Origin: a virus
IMG/VR virus record: IMGVR_UViG_3300002144_000188
Coordinates: 1 to 21,097 of that record
DNA length: 21,097 bases
Reading direction: 5' to 3' (one strand)
Shown here: positions 14,592 to 21,094 of the stretch, in pieces
How positions within the stretch are numbered: position 1 is the first letter of the stretch
Layout of the letters: each line of letters opens with the position of its first letter
Translations under genes and position numbers: made by a program
Notes under the pieces: model-generated
The model's input: the letters and a program-made list of their open reading frames with translations, nothing else
Databases searched by the model: none
Told to the model about the DNA's origin: nothing

Positions 14592-14830
14592 TGTGCTTTT
14601 ACTATTACGTTATCGCCCGGCTTAATGCCACGGTCAACTGAACCTTTAGTTTTTGTATCTAATGTTAGCGTGCCACGTTCATCTTTAGATATAGCGCCTG
14701 GCTTGCTTGGATCTTTAGGAACTGTAGTTGTAATCTTTGTCTTAGGATCAATTAAAATGGTTTGTTTGTCATCGTCTTTTTGAATTTGTAAGACTGCATC
14801 CATCTCTGATAATATTTCATGTATCTTCAT
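14588..14830 (-). CDS. Small protein with capsid-targeting-like N-terminus, unknown
   Basis: An 80-residue protein beginning MKIHEILSEMDAVLQ. The start contains Leu-Ser-Glu at residues 7-9, the type of site the T4 prohead protease gp21 cuts ((L/I)xE), at the position where T4 internal proteins are trimmed. The rest is hydrophilic and beta-like: KQTILIDPKTKITTTVPKDP, a KPG turn, and GIKPGDNVIVKAQ at the end. No enzyme motif. It overlaps both neighbours by four bases in the late run. I infer an internal head protein, at modest confidence. Confidence 0.73.
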   Translation of the reverse strand: MKIHEILSEMDAVLQIQKDDDKQTILIDPKTKITTTVPKDPSKPGAISKDERGTLTLDTKTKGSVDRGIKPGDNVIVKAQ

Positions 14831-15159
14831 ATTCTTCTTCCTTTTGATCCTCTGCGGGCTTTTGGTCTAATCCGCTTATTAATTCTTTTTAACTTTTGAG
14901 TAGTTGGACTTGTTCTACCTGTTCTTGCACGTTTGATATCCATCGTCTTGCCTTTGGATCGTCTTGTCTTCTTAAGAGTATTACTTGCTTTCATATTCAT
15001 AGGTGCAGTACAAGTAGACGGCTTTGCAACAACTCTACCTTTTCTTAACCCGCTTGTGCAACGATACTTTCTAACAGTATGTCCTCTTGTGCCTTTGCGC
15101 TTGCTATGACCAAATGTTGTCATAACACCTTCGTCTAAGAATAGTTCACGTAATAACAT
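14827..15159 (-). CDS. Arg/Lys-rich protamine-like protein, paralogue of the next gene
   Basis: Of 110 residues, about 35 are Lys or Arg. It opens MLLRELFLDEGVMTTF, with Leu-Asp-Glu at residues 8-10 as a possible prohead-protease site. A core VRKYRCTSGLRKGRVVAK near residues 29-46 is shared with the upstream protein, including a Cys and a second Cys about 16 residues on. The C-terminus is a basic tail (INKRIRPKARRGSKGRRI). Such a protein should bind nucleic acid. With the late position and N-terminus, I infer an internal head protein packaged with the DNA. Ribosomal-protein-like composition is the alternative reading, but no such family is matched. Confidence 0.75.
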   Translation of the reverse strand: MLLRELFLDEGVMTTFGHSKRKGTRGHTVRKYRCTSGLRKGRVVAKPSTCTAPMNMKASNTLKKTRRSKGKTMDIKRARTGRTSPTTQKLKRINKRIRPKARRGSKGRRI

Positions 15160-15160
15160 A

Positions 15161-15451
15161 TTACCTGCCTTTCTTATTAAGGCGTTGCACTCTAACAGAA
15201 GCTGGATTGATACGCTTGGTCTTCTTAGATTTACGAATTAGTCTTGCTCCGAGACGTGCTTTAGTACGCTTTAGATTAACACGCTTCTTAATATCAGGTG
15301 CTGCAAAACATTGTGCCATCTTAGCGACTACACGATTCTTACGAGGGCCACTAGAACAACGATACTTTCGCACAATCTTTTTACCGGATCGGGCCCAAGT
15401 CTGTCCTTCTTCTAATTCTGTTTCTTGATTAAATAGCTCACGTAATAACAT
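15161..15451 (-). CDS. Arg/Lys-rich protamine-like protein, paralogue of 14827-15159
   Basis: Of 96 residues, about 30 are Lys or Arg. The N-terminus MLLRELFNQETELEEGQTWA begins with the same seven residues as the neighbour and has Leu-Glu-Glu at 13-15 before Gly, a possible prohead-protease site. The shared core is VRKYRCSSGPRKNRVVAK with a second Cys in QCFAAPD. The tail is KKTKRINPASVRVQRLNKKG. I infer DNA-binding internal head protein. A GATAAATA box ends only five bases before the ATG with no ribosome site between, so the late transcript would be almost leaderless. Confidence 0.77.
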   Translation of the reverse strand: MLLRELFNQETELEEGQTWARSGKKIVRKYRCSSGPRKNRVVAKMAQCFAAPDIKKRVNLKRTKARLGARLIRKSKKTKRINPASVRVQRLNKKGR

Positions 15452-15456
15452 ATAGT

Positions 15457-15464
15457 TATTTATC
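15457..15464 (-). promoter_or_regulatory. Late promoter box GATAAATA immediately before ATG 15451
   Basis: CGATAAATAACTAT runs directly into the ATG on the minus strand. With T4-like geometry transcription would begin at or near the A of the start codon, giving a leaderless message. It overlaps nothing but a short gap. Confidence 0.6.
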
Positions 15465-15470
15465 GTGATG

Positions 15471-15704
15471 TTACGGGTTCATTAAAATAACGATAACAAT
15501 GGATAGTAAACTGGCAACTACTGTGCCTGCTGTGCCGATTAGCACTTTTGTGATTGACTTCTGACCGTTGATCATGTCGTTGTGTATGTTGTCAATTTTT
15601 GTTTCGACTTTGCCTAGGCGACCTTCTAATGCTTCATAGCGTATTGCACATAAGTCGACGTGCGCTTCAAGGTTCGTTTTTTCTAATTCAGTCGTAGCTG
15701 ACAT
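15471..15704 (-). CDS. Coiled coil plus C-terminal membrane helix, holin/XhlA-like
   Basis: A 77-residue protein. Residues 8-50 form a heptad-like helix (EKTNLEAHVDLCAIRYEALE, GRLGKVETKIDNI). Residues 53-75 are one hydrophobic span (KVLIGTAGTVVASLLSIVIV) ending MNP. This layout is that of XhlA/hemolysin-type proteins that work with phage holins and endolysins, so a lysis role is possible; a structural membrane anchor is the alternative. GGAGA precedes the ATG. A late box lies at 15805-15812, leaving an unusually long leader of about 100 bases. Confidence 0.72.
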   Translation of the reverse strand: MSATTELEKTNLEAHVDLCAIRYEALEGRLGKVETKIDNIHNDMINGQKSITKVLIGTAGTVVASLLSIVIVILMNP

Positions 15705-15803
15705 CTTATTCTCCGTAAAACCTACGCTCAGTAGGGTAAAGTAAACTCTGGGTTAGCCTTTGATATGTTTTAAGATGTGCCTGGTAGATTTTAAGCTACA
15801 AAA
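15705..15803 (-). other. Non-coding leader with small dyad
   Basis: About 99 bases without a gene between a late box and the XhlA-like start. It holds a 5-bp inverted repeat, CCTAC and GTAGG at 15721-15735, ending close to the GGAG ribosome site on the transcript. No other structure or conserved motif is apparent. Confidence 0.45.
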
Positions 15804-16199
15804 CTATTTATCATCTTGTTCAAAATATATATTGTTTATAGCCAAATCACAGGTAATGAAACTGTCATTTTTAAATTTAGCAGTTTCGTCTAGTCCACTT
15901 ATAATAGGAACGTATTCAAAATCTGAGATCATTGTTTCTATATTTGTGCCGTCTTGGTATTCAATTTCAAAAACAAATGTCCATACACGGTGCTTGCCTT
16001 TATACTCAGTACCTAAATTAAATGACTTAGGCACTGCTTCTACTACAATCGGAGAAGTGTTGTAACTTGGATTAACTCTAAGACCAATTGTTTGCAACAC
16101 AGTTAAAAAATTCTGTTGTTGACGTACTAGAGTATAGTCATCGCCGCGGCGTGCTTTTGTTTCTGTAATATCTACAAGTGTGTGTAATTTAAATCTCAT
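15804..16199 (-). CDS. Conserved phage protein, unknown (MRFKLHTLVDITET type)
   Basis: A 131-residue protein beginning MRFKLHTLVDITETKARRGD, then a helix (VRQQQNFLTVLQTIGLRVNP), a beta-like section with VWTFVFEIEYQDGTNIE near residues 73-89, and FEYVPIISGLDETAKFK. From memory this is a widespread single-copy protein of marine T4-like phages with no assigned role; a virion role is plausible. A CGTAAATA box ends four bases before the ATG, again with no ribosome site. The gene lies just beyond a strong terminator, so it needs its own promoter. Confidence 0.82.
   Translation of the reverse strand: MRFKLHTLVDITETKARRGDDYTLVRQQQNFLTVLQTIGLRVNPSYNTSPIVVEAVPKSFNLGTEYKGKHRVWTFVFEIEYQDGTNIETMISDFEYVPIISGLDETAKFKNDSFITCDLAINNIYFEQDDK
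15805..15812 (-). promoter_or_regulatory. T4-type late promoter box GATAAATA
   Basis: GATGATAAATAGTTTTG on the minus strand overlaps the stop of the gene at 15804 and lies about 100 bases before the XhlA-like ATG. It fits NATAAATA. Confidence 0.6.
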
Positions 16200-16203
16200 A
16201 CTG

Positions 16204-16211
16204 TATTTACG
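16204..16211 (-). promoter_or_regulatory. Late-like promoter box CGTAAATA before ATG 16199
   Basis: CCGTAAATACAGT runs into ATG 16199 and lies just after the terminator at 16217-16245. It differs from NATAAATA at one position. With transcription starting about six bases on, the message would be leaderless, as at 15457. Confidence 0.5.
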
Positions 16212-16216
16212 GTCAT

Positions 16217-16245
16217 AAAAAAAGGGCCCACTTAAAAGTGAGCCC
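16217..16245 (-). terminator. Rho-independent terminator
   Basis: On the minus strand GGGCTCACTT and AAGTGGGCCC form a 10-position stem with one mismatch and a two-base loop, followed by seven Ts. It lies 37 bases after the stop of 16282-16596 and should end that unit. Confidence 0.92.
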
Positions 16246-16281
16246 AGTGTGCCGAAGCACGGTTCCTAAGGTAGTTAGGAT

Positions 16282-16596
16282 TTAGTCTGTGAACGTTGCA
16301 ACTACTGCCATTGTTACACCAGTTACGCCGCGATAGTTGTCACCAGCTGTTAGTGCGCCTGTGCCTTGTACTGCTACGTGTGCAACGCCTGAACTTGTGT
16401 GAGCAACGCCTGCAATGCTTACTGCATCGTCTGTACCTGCAACGCCGCCTGCAGTCATTGCTGCTACTACTGCGTTAAGATCTGCAATAGCTGTTGTTGT
16501 GATAGCTGTCTTTGATAGCGATAGAATGCGTGTGTTTGGTCCTAGACCGTTACCTGCAATTACGTTTACGCCGTTTACTTTTGTTACTGAAGCCAT
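16282..16596 (-). CDS. Small Ala/Val/Thr/Gly-rich virion protein (decoration-like), single-gene unit
   Basis: A 104-residue protein: MASVTKVNGVNVIAGNGLGP at the start, then a long Ala/Thr/Val-rich beta-like section with AVVAAMTAGGVAGTDDAVSI and HVAVQGTGALTAGDNY, ending VTMAVVATFTD. There are no cysteines and few charges. A late box (16654-16661), a 9-bp leader hairpin (16622-16645), an AGGAG site and a strong terminator frame it alone, which suggests a very abundant late product. I infer a head decoration or other copious structural protein; no family is recognised. Mass spectrometry of virions would decide. Confidence 0.8.
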   Translation of the reverse strand: MASVTKVNGVNVIAGNGLGPNTRILSLSKTAITTTAIADLNAVVAAMTAGGVAGTDDAVSIAGVAHTSSGVAHVAVQGTGALTAGDNYRGVTGVTMAVVATFTD

Positions 16597-16621
16597 TTTA
16601 TATTCTCCTATGATCTAATGG

Positions 16622-16645
16622 CAAGTAAGATTCTCTTCTTACTTG
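16622..16645 (-). other. Leader hairpin, 9-bp perfect stem
   Basis: CAAGTAAGA and TCTTACTTG form a perfect stem around a 6-base loop, placed between the late box at 16654-16661 and the AGGAG site. It lies near the 5' end of the transcript and could protect the mRNA from decay or tune translation. No T tract follows, so it is not a terminator. Confidence 0.7.
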
Positions 16646-16653
16646 TATAATAT

Positions 16654-16661
16654 TATTTATC
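16654..16661 (-). promoter_or_regulatory. T4-type late promoter box GATAAATA
   Basis: AATGATAAATAATATTATAC on the minus strand, about 57 bases before ATG 16596. It fits NATAAATA and lies upstream of a leader hairpin. Confidence 0.7.
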
Positions 16662-16683
16662 ATTTACAGCAAAATAACTATTT

Positions 16684-17625
16684 TTATTTGCGGTTTTTGG
16701 CTCTCAAATGTAGTGCTCTTAGGTTCTGTACATATGCAGGGCCTGCTTTTACAATATCGTCAAGCAATTCGATTGCTGGCAAATATGCTTGTACCATGTT
16801 AGAGCTTGCTGCTTTACCGTCTTTAGCTTGTTCTAAGAACTTCTTAACCAGCGCTAAGTTCTTATCACCTACCAAATAACGATATAGTGCTAAGTCGCTT
16901 TGTCGTGTGCTAATGTCCGGAGTCGATACTGTGGGTTCAGGGTCGTTAGCACTTGCTGTTTCCATGTTCTTGACAGCAGCAAACTTTTCAAAGTCTTCGA
17001 TGATGTCTGAACTACGCAGTTTAGCACGAACAGCAAATATCAAACGTGTAGCAAGTAAACGCTTTTCTGATCTAGTTAACTTATTCCATTCGCTTAAACT
17101 TCTACGCACTGCCTTGTAGTCAGTGTTAGTAATGTTAATTGCATTTTCAATCCCGACAAACATTTTAGCAACTAACGCAGGCTCGCTGCCATTTGCTAAA
17201 CTTCTAAGGTATCTATTAATATCAGCAGTAGGCAATCGTGTCTTTGCTTTGAGTATTTCTGCTGACTCTGGATCTTTTAACTTTGCTTGTGCGGCAGAAT
17301 CGCCTGCTAAGAAATAGATAAAATTATACAAATCAGTACCCATAATGCGATAGTACTTGTATGTTTCAAACCCTACAGTTTTCTTTGCATATCTTTGTAC
17401 ATATCCATTAAAGTCTGGAAACTGTCGCATAGTTTCTAAAGCTAACAACGTCAAGTACATTCTTTCGCCTGCATCAGTATATGTCAACTTCTTGGAGTTG
17501 CCATTGTCTTTGGTCATGCGTGACTCATATAAGTCTTGTAGGAACGAGAACTTAGGTTCAGATGGCGTTATATCGTGCCCACCTTCCATTGCTGCCCATT
17601 CTGATGCTGTGTACTTGTCAGTCAT
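16684..17625 (-). CDS. Large helical phage protein, unknown function
   Basis: A 313-residue, mostly helical, charged protein without membrane spans. It opens MTDKYTASEWAAMEGGHDIT, has FSFLQDLYESRMTK near residues 26-39 with a possible LxE site (Leu-Tyr-Glu 32-34), then a helical region through LALETMRQFPDFNGYVQRYA and SEWNKLTRSEKRLLATRLIF. A linker near 220-235 (NDPEPTVSTPDIST) divides off a C-terminal helical domain. No catalytic motif is visible. It is transcribed with the nucleotidyltransferase-like genes upstream, three bases after the stop of 17628-17957. Virion role possible but unproven. Confidence 0.8.
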   Translation of the reverse strand: MTDKYTASEWAAMEGGHDITPSEPKFSFLQDLYESRMTKDNGNSKKLTYTDAGERMYLTLLALETMRQFPDFNGYVQRYAKKTVGFETYKYYRIMGTDLYNFIYFLAGDSAAQAKLKDPESAEILKAKTRLPTADINRYLRSLANGSEPALVAKMFVGIENAINITNTDYKAVRRSLSEWNKLTRSEKRLLATRLIFAVRAKLRSSDIIEDFEKFAAVKNMETASANDPEPTVSTPDISTRQSDLALYRYLVGDKNLALVKKFLEQAKDGKAASSNMVQAYLPAIELLDDIVKAGPAYVQNLRALHLRAKNRK

Positions 17626-17627
17626 TA

Positions 17628-17957
17628 TTAATAATCTTCTGGCTCTTCATCAGGAACCTCTGCACCTTTGCGCACAGGTCCTGCTGATTTTAATTGTGCT
17701 TGTGCTTTCTGTAGCAAGCCTTGAATAACCTTTGGATTTAATCCAGTTTTCTTAACCACGTCTTGCAAATTCTTAGGACCAAATGCTGCGCCGTATTGTG
17801 TTAGTGTATCGCCCAACTTACTCATGTTGTTTGACTCTTCATCATCTTTGTTAGTAATTGCCATGTCCATTAGTGTACGTCCAATTTCTGATAGCTGACG
17901 TTGTTGTGTTGTCATTTCAGTTTCGACTACTGGTTCTGTTACTTCATTAATTTTCAT
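17628..17957 (-). CDS. Small helical protein with MKINEV N-terminus, unknown
   Basis: A 109-residue protein: MKINEVTEPVVETEMTTQQR at the start, a helical region (SEIGRTLMDMAITNKDDEES), a section with NLQDVVKKTGLNPKVIQGLL that resembles a helix-turn-helix-like pair, and an acidic tail (EVPDEEPEDY). The start matches the MK-hydrophobic-x-E pattern of nearby genes, but there is no clean LxE or IxE in the first 15 residues. AAGGA precedes the ATG. No family is recognised. Confidence 0.77.
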   Translation of the reverse strand: MKINEVTEPVVETEMTTQQRQLSEIGRTLMDMAITNKDDEESNNMSKLGDTLTQYGAAFGPKNLQDVVKKTGLNPKVIQGLLQKAQAQLKSAGPVRKGAEVPDEEPEDY

Positions 17958-17968
17958 TTTGTATTTCC

Positions 17969-19111
17969 TTATCTAGTTGCAGCACGGTTAGCTGCTGAGA
18001 ATGTAGAGCGAGGTACTAATTTAATGTCGCCGCCCGGGTGTGCTAACACATAGCCTTCGCCACCTGCTTGCCCGCCTATACTTTGTTTAACATCTCCGCC
18101 TTGTGCATCAATGCTTGCAATAATTTGATCTTTAGCTTGCATTAGTGTGCTTACAGTTTCCCACAGCGCTTTCCAGCCAGCTTGATTTGCCTTAATATAA
18201 TCTAATACTTTAATCTTTTTCTTGTCGCTTACTTTAGAAGTACTTAACCATTTAGAAAAGTCACCGCCTATATTAGTGAGGCCAGAATCAACTTTAGAGT
18301 TTGTGTAAGTATAAAGTATTTGTGCAAAGTCGCTCATTTGTTGTTGTTGTAGTGTAGCTTTGTTTAACAATTGATCAATGCCTGCCGCATCTTTTTTAAC
18401 AACTGCTTCAACTCTATCTAATACATCGCTTGGTACTTCTGGCGCTTGTGAAGTAGTAACAGGTGGTACAACTAATACGTCTTTACCTTGGAATATGTCT
18501 GCATCCTGTAGTGGACTTTCAGTACCGTCTGCTGCAACTTGTCTGTGGATAACGACTCCAGTTTTAGATGCTCCAATACGCTTACCTAAGTCGGAGTTCA
18601 CATCAACTGCGTACTCAACAATGTTAGGTTTGAAAACATAGTTCTGTTCTTTAACAGCCGGAGTGTTATAATATAACAAATCGCCTTTGAACAATCCTCT
18701 ATAGTCTTCTGGTACTGCTGCTTCAAACAATGGAAATATACCCTTCATGCTTGATGCAAATGCAACATACCCTGGATTTTCTCTGTTCTTGCCACCACTT
18801 CGATTTAAGAACATCTGTTCTAGATCGTCTGCGCTCTTTGATTTGCCGTCGTATCCTTTTGCACCAAAGCCACTTTTGTCTGTAAGGATAAACTCGCCAT
18901 TCTCATCGCGACCAAATATGATAGCAGGGCTACCATCCCACTTAATAGTAACATCCTTATGTCCTCCGTCTGCTAGCTTACGCAAGCTCTCTAGTACTCG
19001 TAATGCTCCGGCACTGCCTTCCCAGAATATAACATCTTCTGCGTGTTGTATACGTGCTTCGGCTTCCTTTATAGGAAACTTGATTACATTTTTAAATTCG
19101 TTGAACTTCAT
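17969..19111 (-). CDS. Ligase-like adenylation-motif protein with capsid-targeting-like N-terminus
   Basis: A 380-residue protein. KWDG at 57-60 (VTIKWDGSPAIIFGR) matches nucleotidyl-transfer motif I of ATP-dependent DNA and RNA ligases. FKGDLLYY near 141-148 resembles motif III, EGYVLAHPGG at 352-361 motif IV, and IKLV with Lys364 motif V. A helical stretch near 225-340 lies between III and IV, longer than in ordinary ligases, and the usual C-terminal OB domain is absent. The start MKFNEFKNVIKFPIKEAEAR has Ile-Lys-Glu at 14-16 before Ala, a possible prohead-protease site. I recall homologues in marine T4-like phages as an uncharacterised family. Ligase activity is inference from motifs. AGGAG precedes the ATG, which overlaps the upstream stop. 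Confidence 0.78.
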   Translation of the reverse strand: MKFNEFKNVIKFPIKEAEARIQHAEDVIFWEGSAGALRVLESLRKLADGGHKDVTIKWDGSPAIIFGRDENGEFILTDKSGFGAKGYDGKSKSADDLEQMFLNRSGGKNRENPGYVAFASSMKGIFPLFEAAVPEDYRGLFKGDLLYYNTPAVKEQNYVFKPNIVEYAVDVNSDLGKRIGASKTGVVIHRQVAADGTESPLQDADIFQGKDVLVVPPVTTSQAPEVPSDVLDRVEAVVKKDAAGIDQLLNKATLQQQQMSDFAQILYTYTNSKVDSGLTNIGGDFSKWLSTSKVSDKKKIKVLDYIKANQAGWKALWETVSTLMQAKDQIIASIDAQGGDVKQSIGGQAGGEGYVLAHPGGDIKLVPRSTFSAANRAATR

Positions 19112-19995
19112 CTGTTAAATGCTCCTGAGATCATTACACTACTATTCAACAACGAACCTGTTAATGCTTTGATTCTTGCTAGTTGCTTATCTTCTAAAGA
19201 CTCAACTTGTGCTTCATTTGCTTTAGGTAGTTCTTTACCATCCTTAGCAAGACTATCTCTTGCTGCTGATATTAGCTTTTCGTATTCTGGCAACTTTTTA
19301 ATAACTGCTAGGATACTTTCTACAGTTCTCGTATCTCTTTCAGTAGCATTACTGCCTAACAATACGTTTGCAATTTCGTTCCAATCATCTGCAACAACTG
19401 TATCGCCGTTAGCAGGATCAACTACACCAAACTTAGGACTAAACTTTAGATTTCGAGCTCTTGCAATGCTAGCCAGTACCAACATTCTATCTTTACCACT
19501 GTATTGCTCAGTGCCGCCTCGCTTGCTACCTTGTTGGAATTTAGGATTGTCAGTAAACATAAAGTCTGTTTGAACATATCCGTTTTTTGCATTACCGTTA
19601 ATAGGTGTTCTAAAGTGAACTTGATCGCCGGCATCACGAATCCAGCCGTCGGGCTTCTTCATAATGTCTGCTTCTACAATGCCTTGACTCTTTAGCCAAG
19701 CACTTAGTTTAGCAATGATGTCTTGCTTGCTTACTTTGTTTAAGTCAGTGTTTAGATCCAAGTCGCCGGAACTGTTCTTTTCAAACGTGCCGTCTGGATT
19801 TGATTTGCGACCTGTTGTTCCTAGATAAGCTGCTGGTCTTGCATCGTCATCTTTTTCACTCTGCCAATCGTATCCTGTAATCTTTTCTAAGAACGCAACT
19901 GTGCTATCTACATCACCTGTGGCAATGCGTGTTGTTAATGGGCCGTCAGCGCTTTTAAAAACGTTCCCGCCTTCTTTAAGATAGGTCATTGTCAT
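19108..19995 (-). CDS. Pol-beta-like nucleotidyltransferase-fold protein
   Basis: Started at ATG 19995, eight bases after GAAGG; the TTG five codons upstream lies at that site and is unlikely. The 295-residue product opens MTMTYLKEGGNVFKS, with Leu-Lys-Glu at 6-8 as a possible prohead-protease site. LGTTGRKS near 58-65 and SSGDLDLNTD with Asp78 and Asp80, then YVQTDFMF with Asp144, form the glycine and three-carboxylate pattern of Pol-beta-type nucleotidyltransferases. Substrate unknown; tRNA- or protein-modifying relatives are possibilities. A helical C-terminal domain follows (near 205-285). It precedes the ligase-like gene, overlapping by four bases, so the two are probably used together. 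Confidence 0.8.
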   Translation of the reverse strand: MTMTYLKEGGNVFKSADGPLTTRIATGDVDSTVAFLEKITGYDWQSEKDDDARPAAYLGTTGRKSNPDGTFEKNSSGDLDLNTDLNKVSKQDIIAKLSAWLKSQGIVEADIMKKPDGWIRDAGDQVHFRTPINGNAKNGYVQTDFMFTDNPKFQQGSKRGGTEQYSGKDRMLVLASIARARNLKFSPKFGVVDPANGDTVVADDWNEIANVLLGSNATERDTRTVESILAVIKKLPEYEKLISAARDSLAKDGKELPKANEAQVESLEDKQLARIKALTGSLLNSSVMISGAFNR

Positions 19996-20245
19996 TCTTT
20001 TTACCTTCAATTATTCTACTCATACTTCGGCGGAACTTTTTTGGATCGCCACTCTTGATTGAGTTAATGAATCGCCGCTCAAGTTCTGATGCAGTTTCTA
20101 CATCATATTGACCGTGTAGCCGACTTAATAAGTTTATTGCACTTTCAATAATATTGTTGGCAGTTGAATCAATCAATAGATCGTTATCACGCTTGCCGTG
20201 GACATTATTAAGTTCTTCTAAAATGCTTCTAGTCTTTTTTCTCAT
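19976..20245 (-). CDS. Small conserved phage protein, unknown
   Basis: An 89-residue charged helical protein: MRKKTRSILEELNNVHGKRD, then NIIESAINLLSRLHGQYDVE, a basic section ERRFINSIKSGDPKKFRRSM, and an EGKKNDNDLS end. From memory, proteins beginning MRKKTRSILEEL are widespread in marine T4-like phages; no function is known. The ribosome site is weak. It is the first minus-strand gene, divergent from the lipase, and its end overlaps the nucleotidyltransferase start by 20 bases. Confidence 0.8.
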   Translation of the reverse strand: MRKKTRSILEELNNVHGKRDNDLLIDSTANNIIESAINLLSRLHGQYDVETASELERRFINSIKSGDPKKFRRSMSRIIEGKKNDNDLS

Positions 20246-20329
20246 GTCACTATACTCTTCTCTATGTACCTTAACAGTATTTAGTGTAGTTTATAATAAA
20301 TATTACAACATACTGAAGGGGTATAATTA
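20246..20329. promoter_or_regulatory. Divergent promoter region with late-like boxes both ways
   Basis: On the plus strand AATAAATA (20295-20302) lies about 27 bases before the lipase ATG, and GAAGGGG is its ribosome site. On the minus strand ACTAAATA (20278-20285) lies about 33 bases before ATG 20245. Both fit the late pattern loosely. Transcription diverges here. Confidence 0.55.
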
Positions 20330-21094
20330 ATGGGCATTAAAGATTTAAATTTCAAAGAACGTTCCTTGTTGTTTGCAAAACTTGCGAGTATTGCTTATAA
20401 TAACTTGAAAGAAGCAAAAAGTCAAGCAAAGAGTTTAGGATTTACAACTACAGAGTTTTATGATAAAGATGGTGCTCAAGCATACCGCTTCATGAACAAA
20501 GAAGATTTAGTCATTGCATGTCGCGGCACAGAGCCTACACAGTTTAATGACATTGCTGCGGATCTAAGAGCAATACCTGTAGTTGCAGAAACTATCAGTA
20601 GAGTACACAAAGGCTTCAAAGCAGAAGTAGATGAATTGTGGCCAATGATATGCGACGACCTAGTTCGTACAGTTAATCAAGGCAAAGCAGTTTGGTTCTG
20701 TGGACACAGTCTAGGAGCAGCAATGGCAACTATCATGGCCAGTCGTTGTATGTTCTACGCAAGTGTTCCTAATCCGGTAGAGCTTTACACATTTGGATCG
20801 CCACGTGTTGGTTGGCCCAAGTATGTTAAGAGCTTAGGTGTAGTGCATCATCGTTGGAAGAACAACAACGATATCGTTACAACTGTTCCTCCTGCGTTCT
20901 TAGGGTTTAGACATCACGGTACACAACACTATCTAAATGCCTACGGACAAGTTCGTAACCCAACTGGATGGCAGATGGTCAAAGACAAGTGGCGTGGTAT
21001 ATGGATGGGACTAAAGCAAGGTAAGGTAGATAGCTTTGGTGATCATTCAATGGATGAATACATCAAGCACCTTGAAGCAGCATTAACCGAATAA
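20330..21094 (+). CDS. Class 3 lipase (alpha/beta hydrolase)
   Basis: A 254-residue protein with lipase-3 features: ACRGTEPTQFNDIAADL near residues 63-79, the nucleophile elbow WFCGHSLGAAMA with Ser127, FGSPRVG near 155-161, Asp181 in NNNDIVTTVPP, and a probable catalytic His239 in GDHSMDEYIKHL. The order and spacing are those of fungal-type class 3 lipases and their phage relatives. It may act on host membrane lipids during lysis or on phospholipid at entry; no signal peptide is present, so export would need another route. It is the only plus-strand gene, with a good GAAGGGG site and a late-like AATAAATA box. It ends just before the window edge. Confidence 0.92.
   Translation: MGIKDLNFKERSLLFAKLASIAYNNLKEAKSQAKSLGFTTTEFYDKDGAQAYRFMNKEDLVIACRGTEPTQFNDIAADLRAIPVVAETISRVHKGFKAEVDELWPMICDDLVRTVNQGKAVWFCGHSLGAAMATIMASRCMFYASVPNPVELYTFGSPRVGWPKYVKSLGVVHHRWKNNNDIVTTVPPAFLGFRHHGTQHYLNAYGQVRNPTGWQMVKDKWRGIWMGLKQGKVDSFGDHSMDEYIKHLEAALTE

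Noticed and set aside
14827-15159. Ribosomal protein identity for the basic protein
   Set aside because: High Lys/Arg content alone suggested it, but no ribosomal family motif is present and it is paralogous to the adjacent late gene.
19996-20010. TTG start of the nucleotidyltransferase at 20010
   Set aside because: The ATG at 19995 has GAAGG eight bases upstream, and the extension covers that site.
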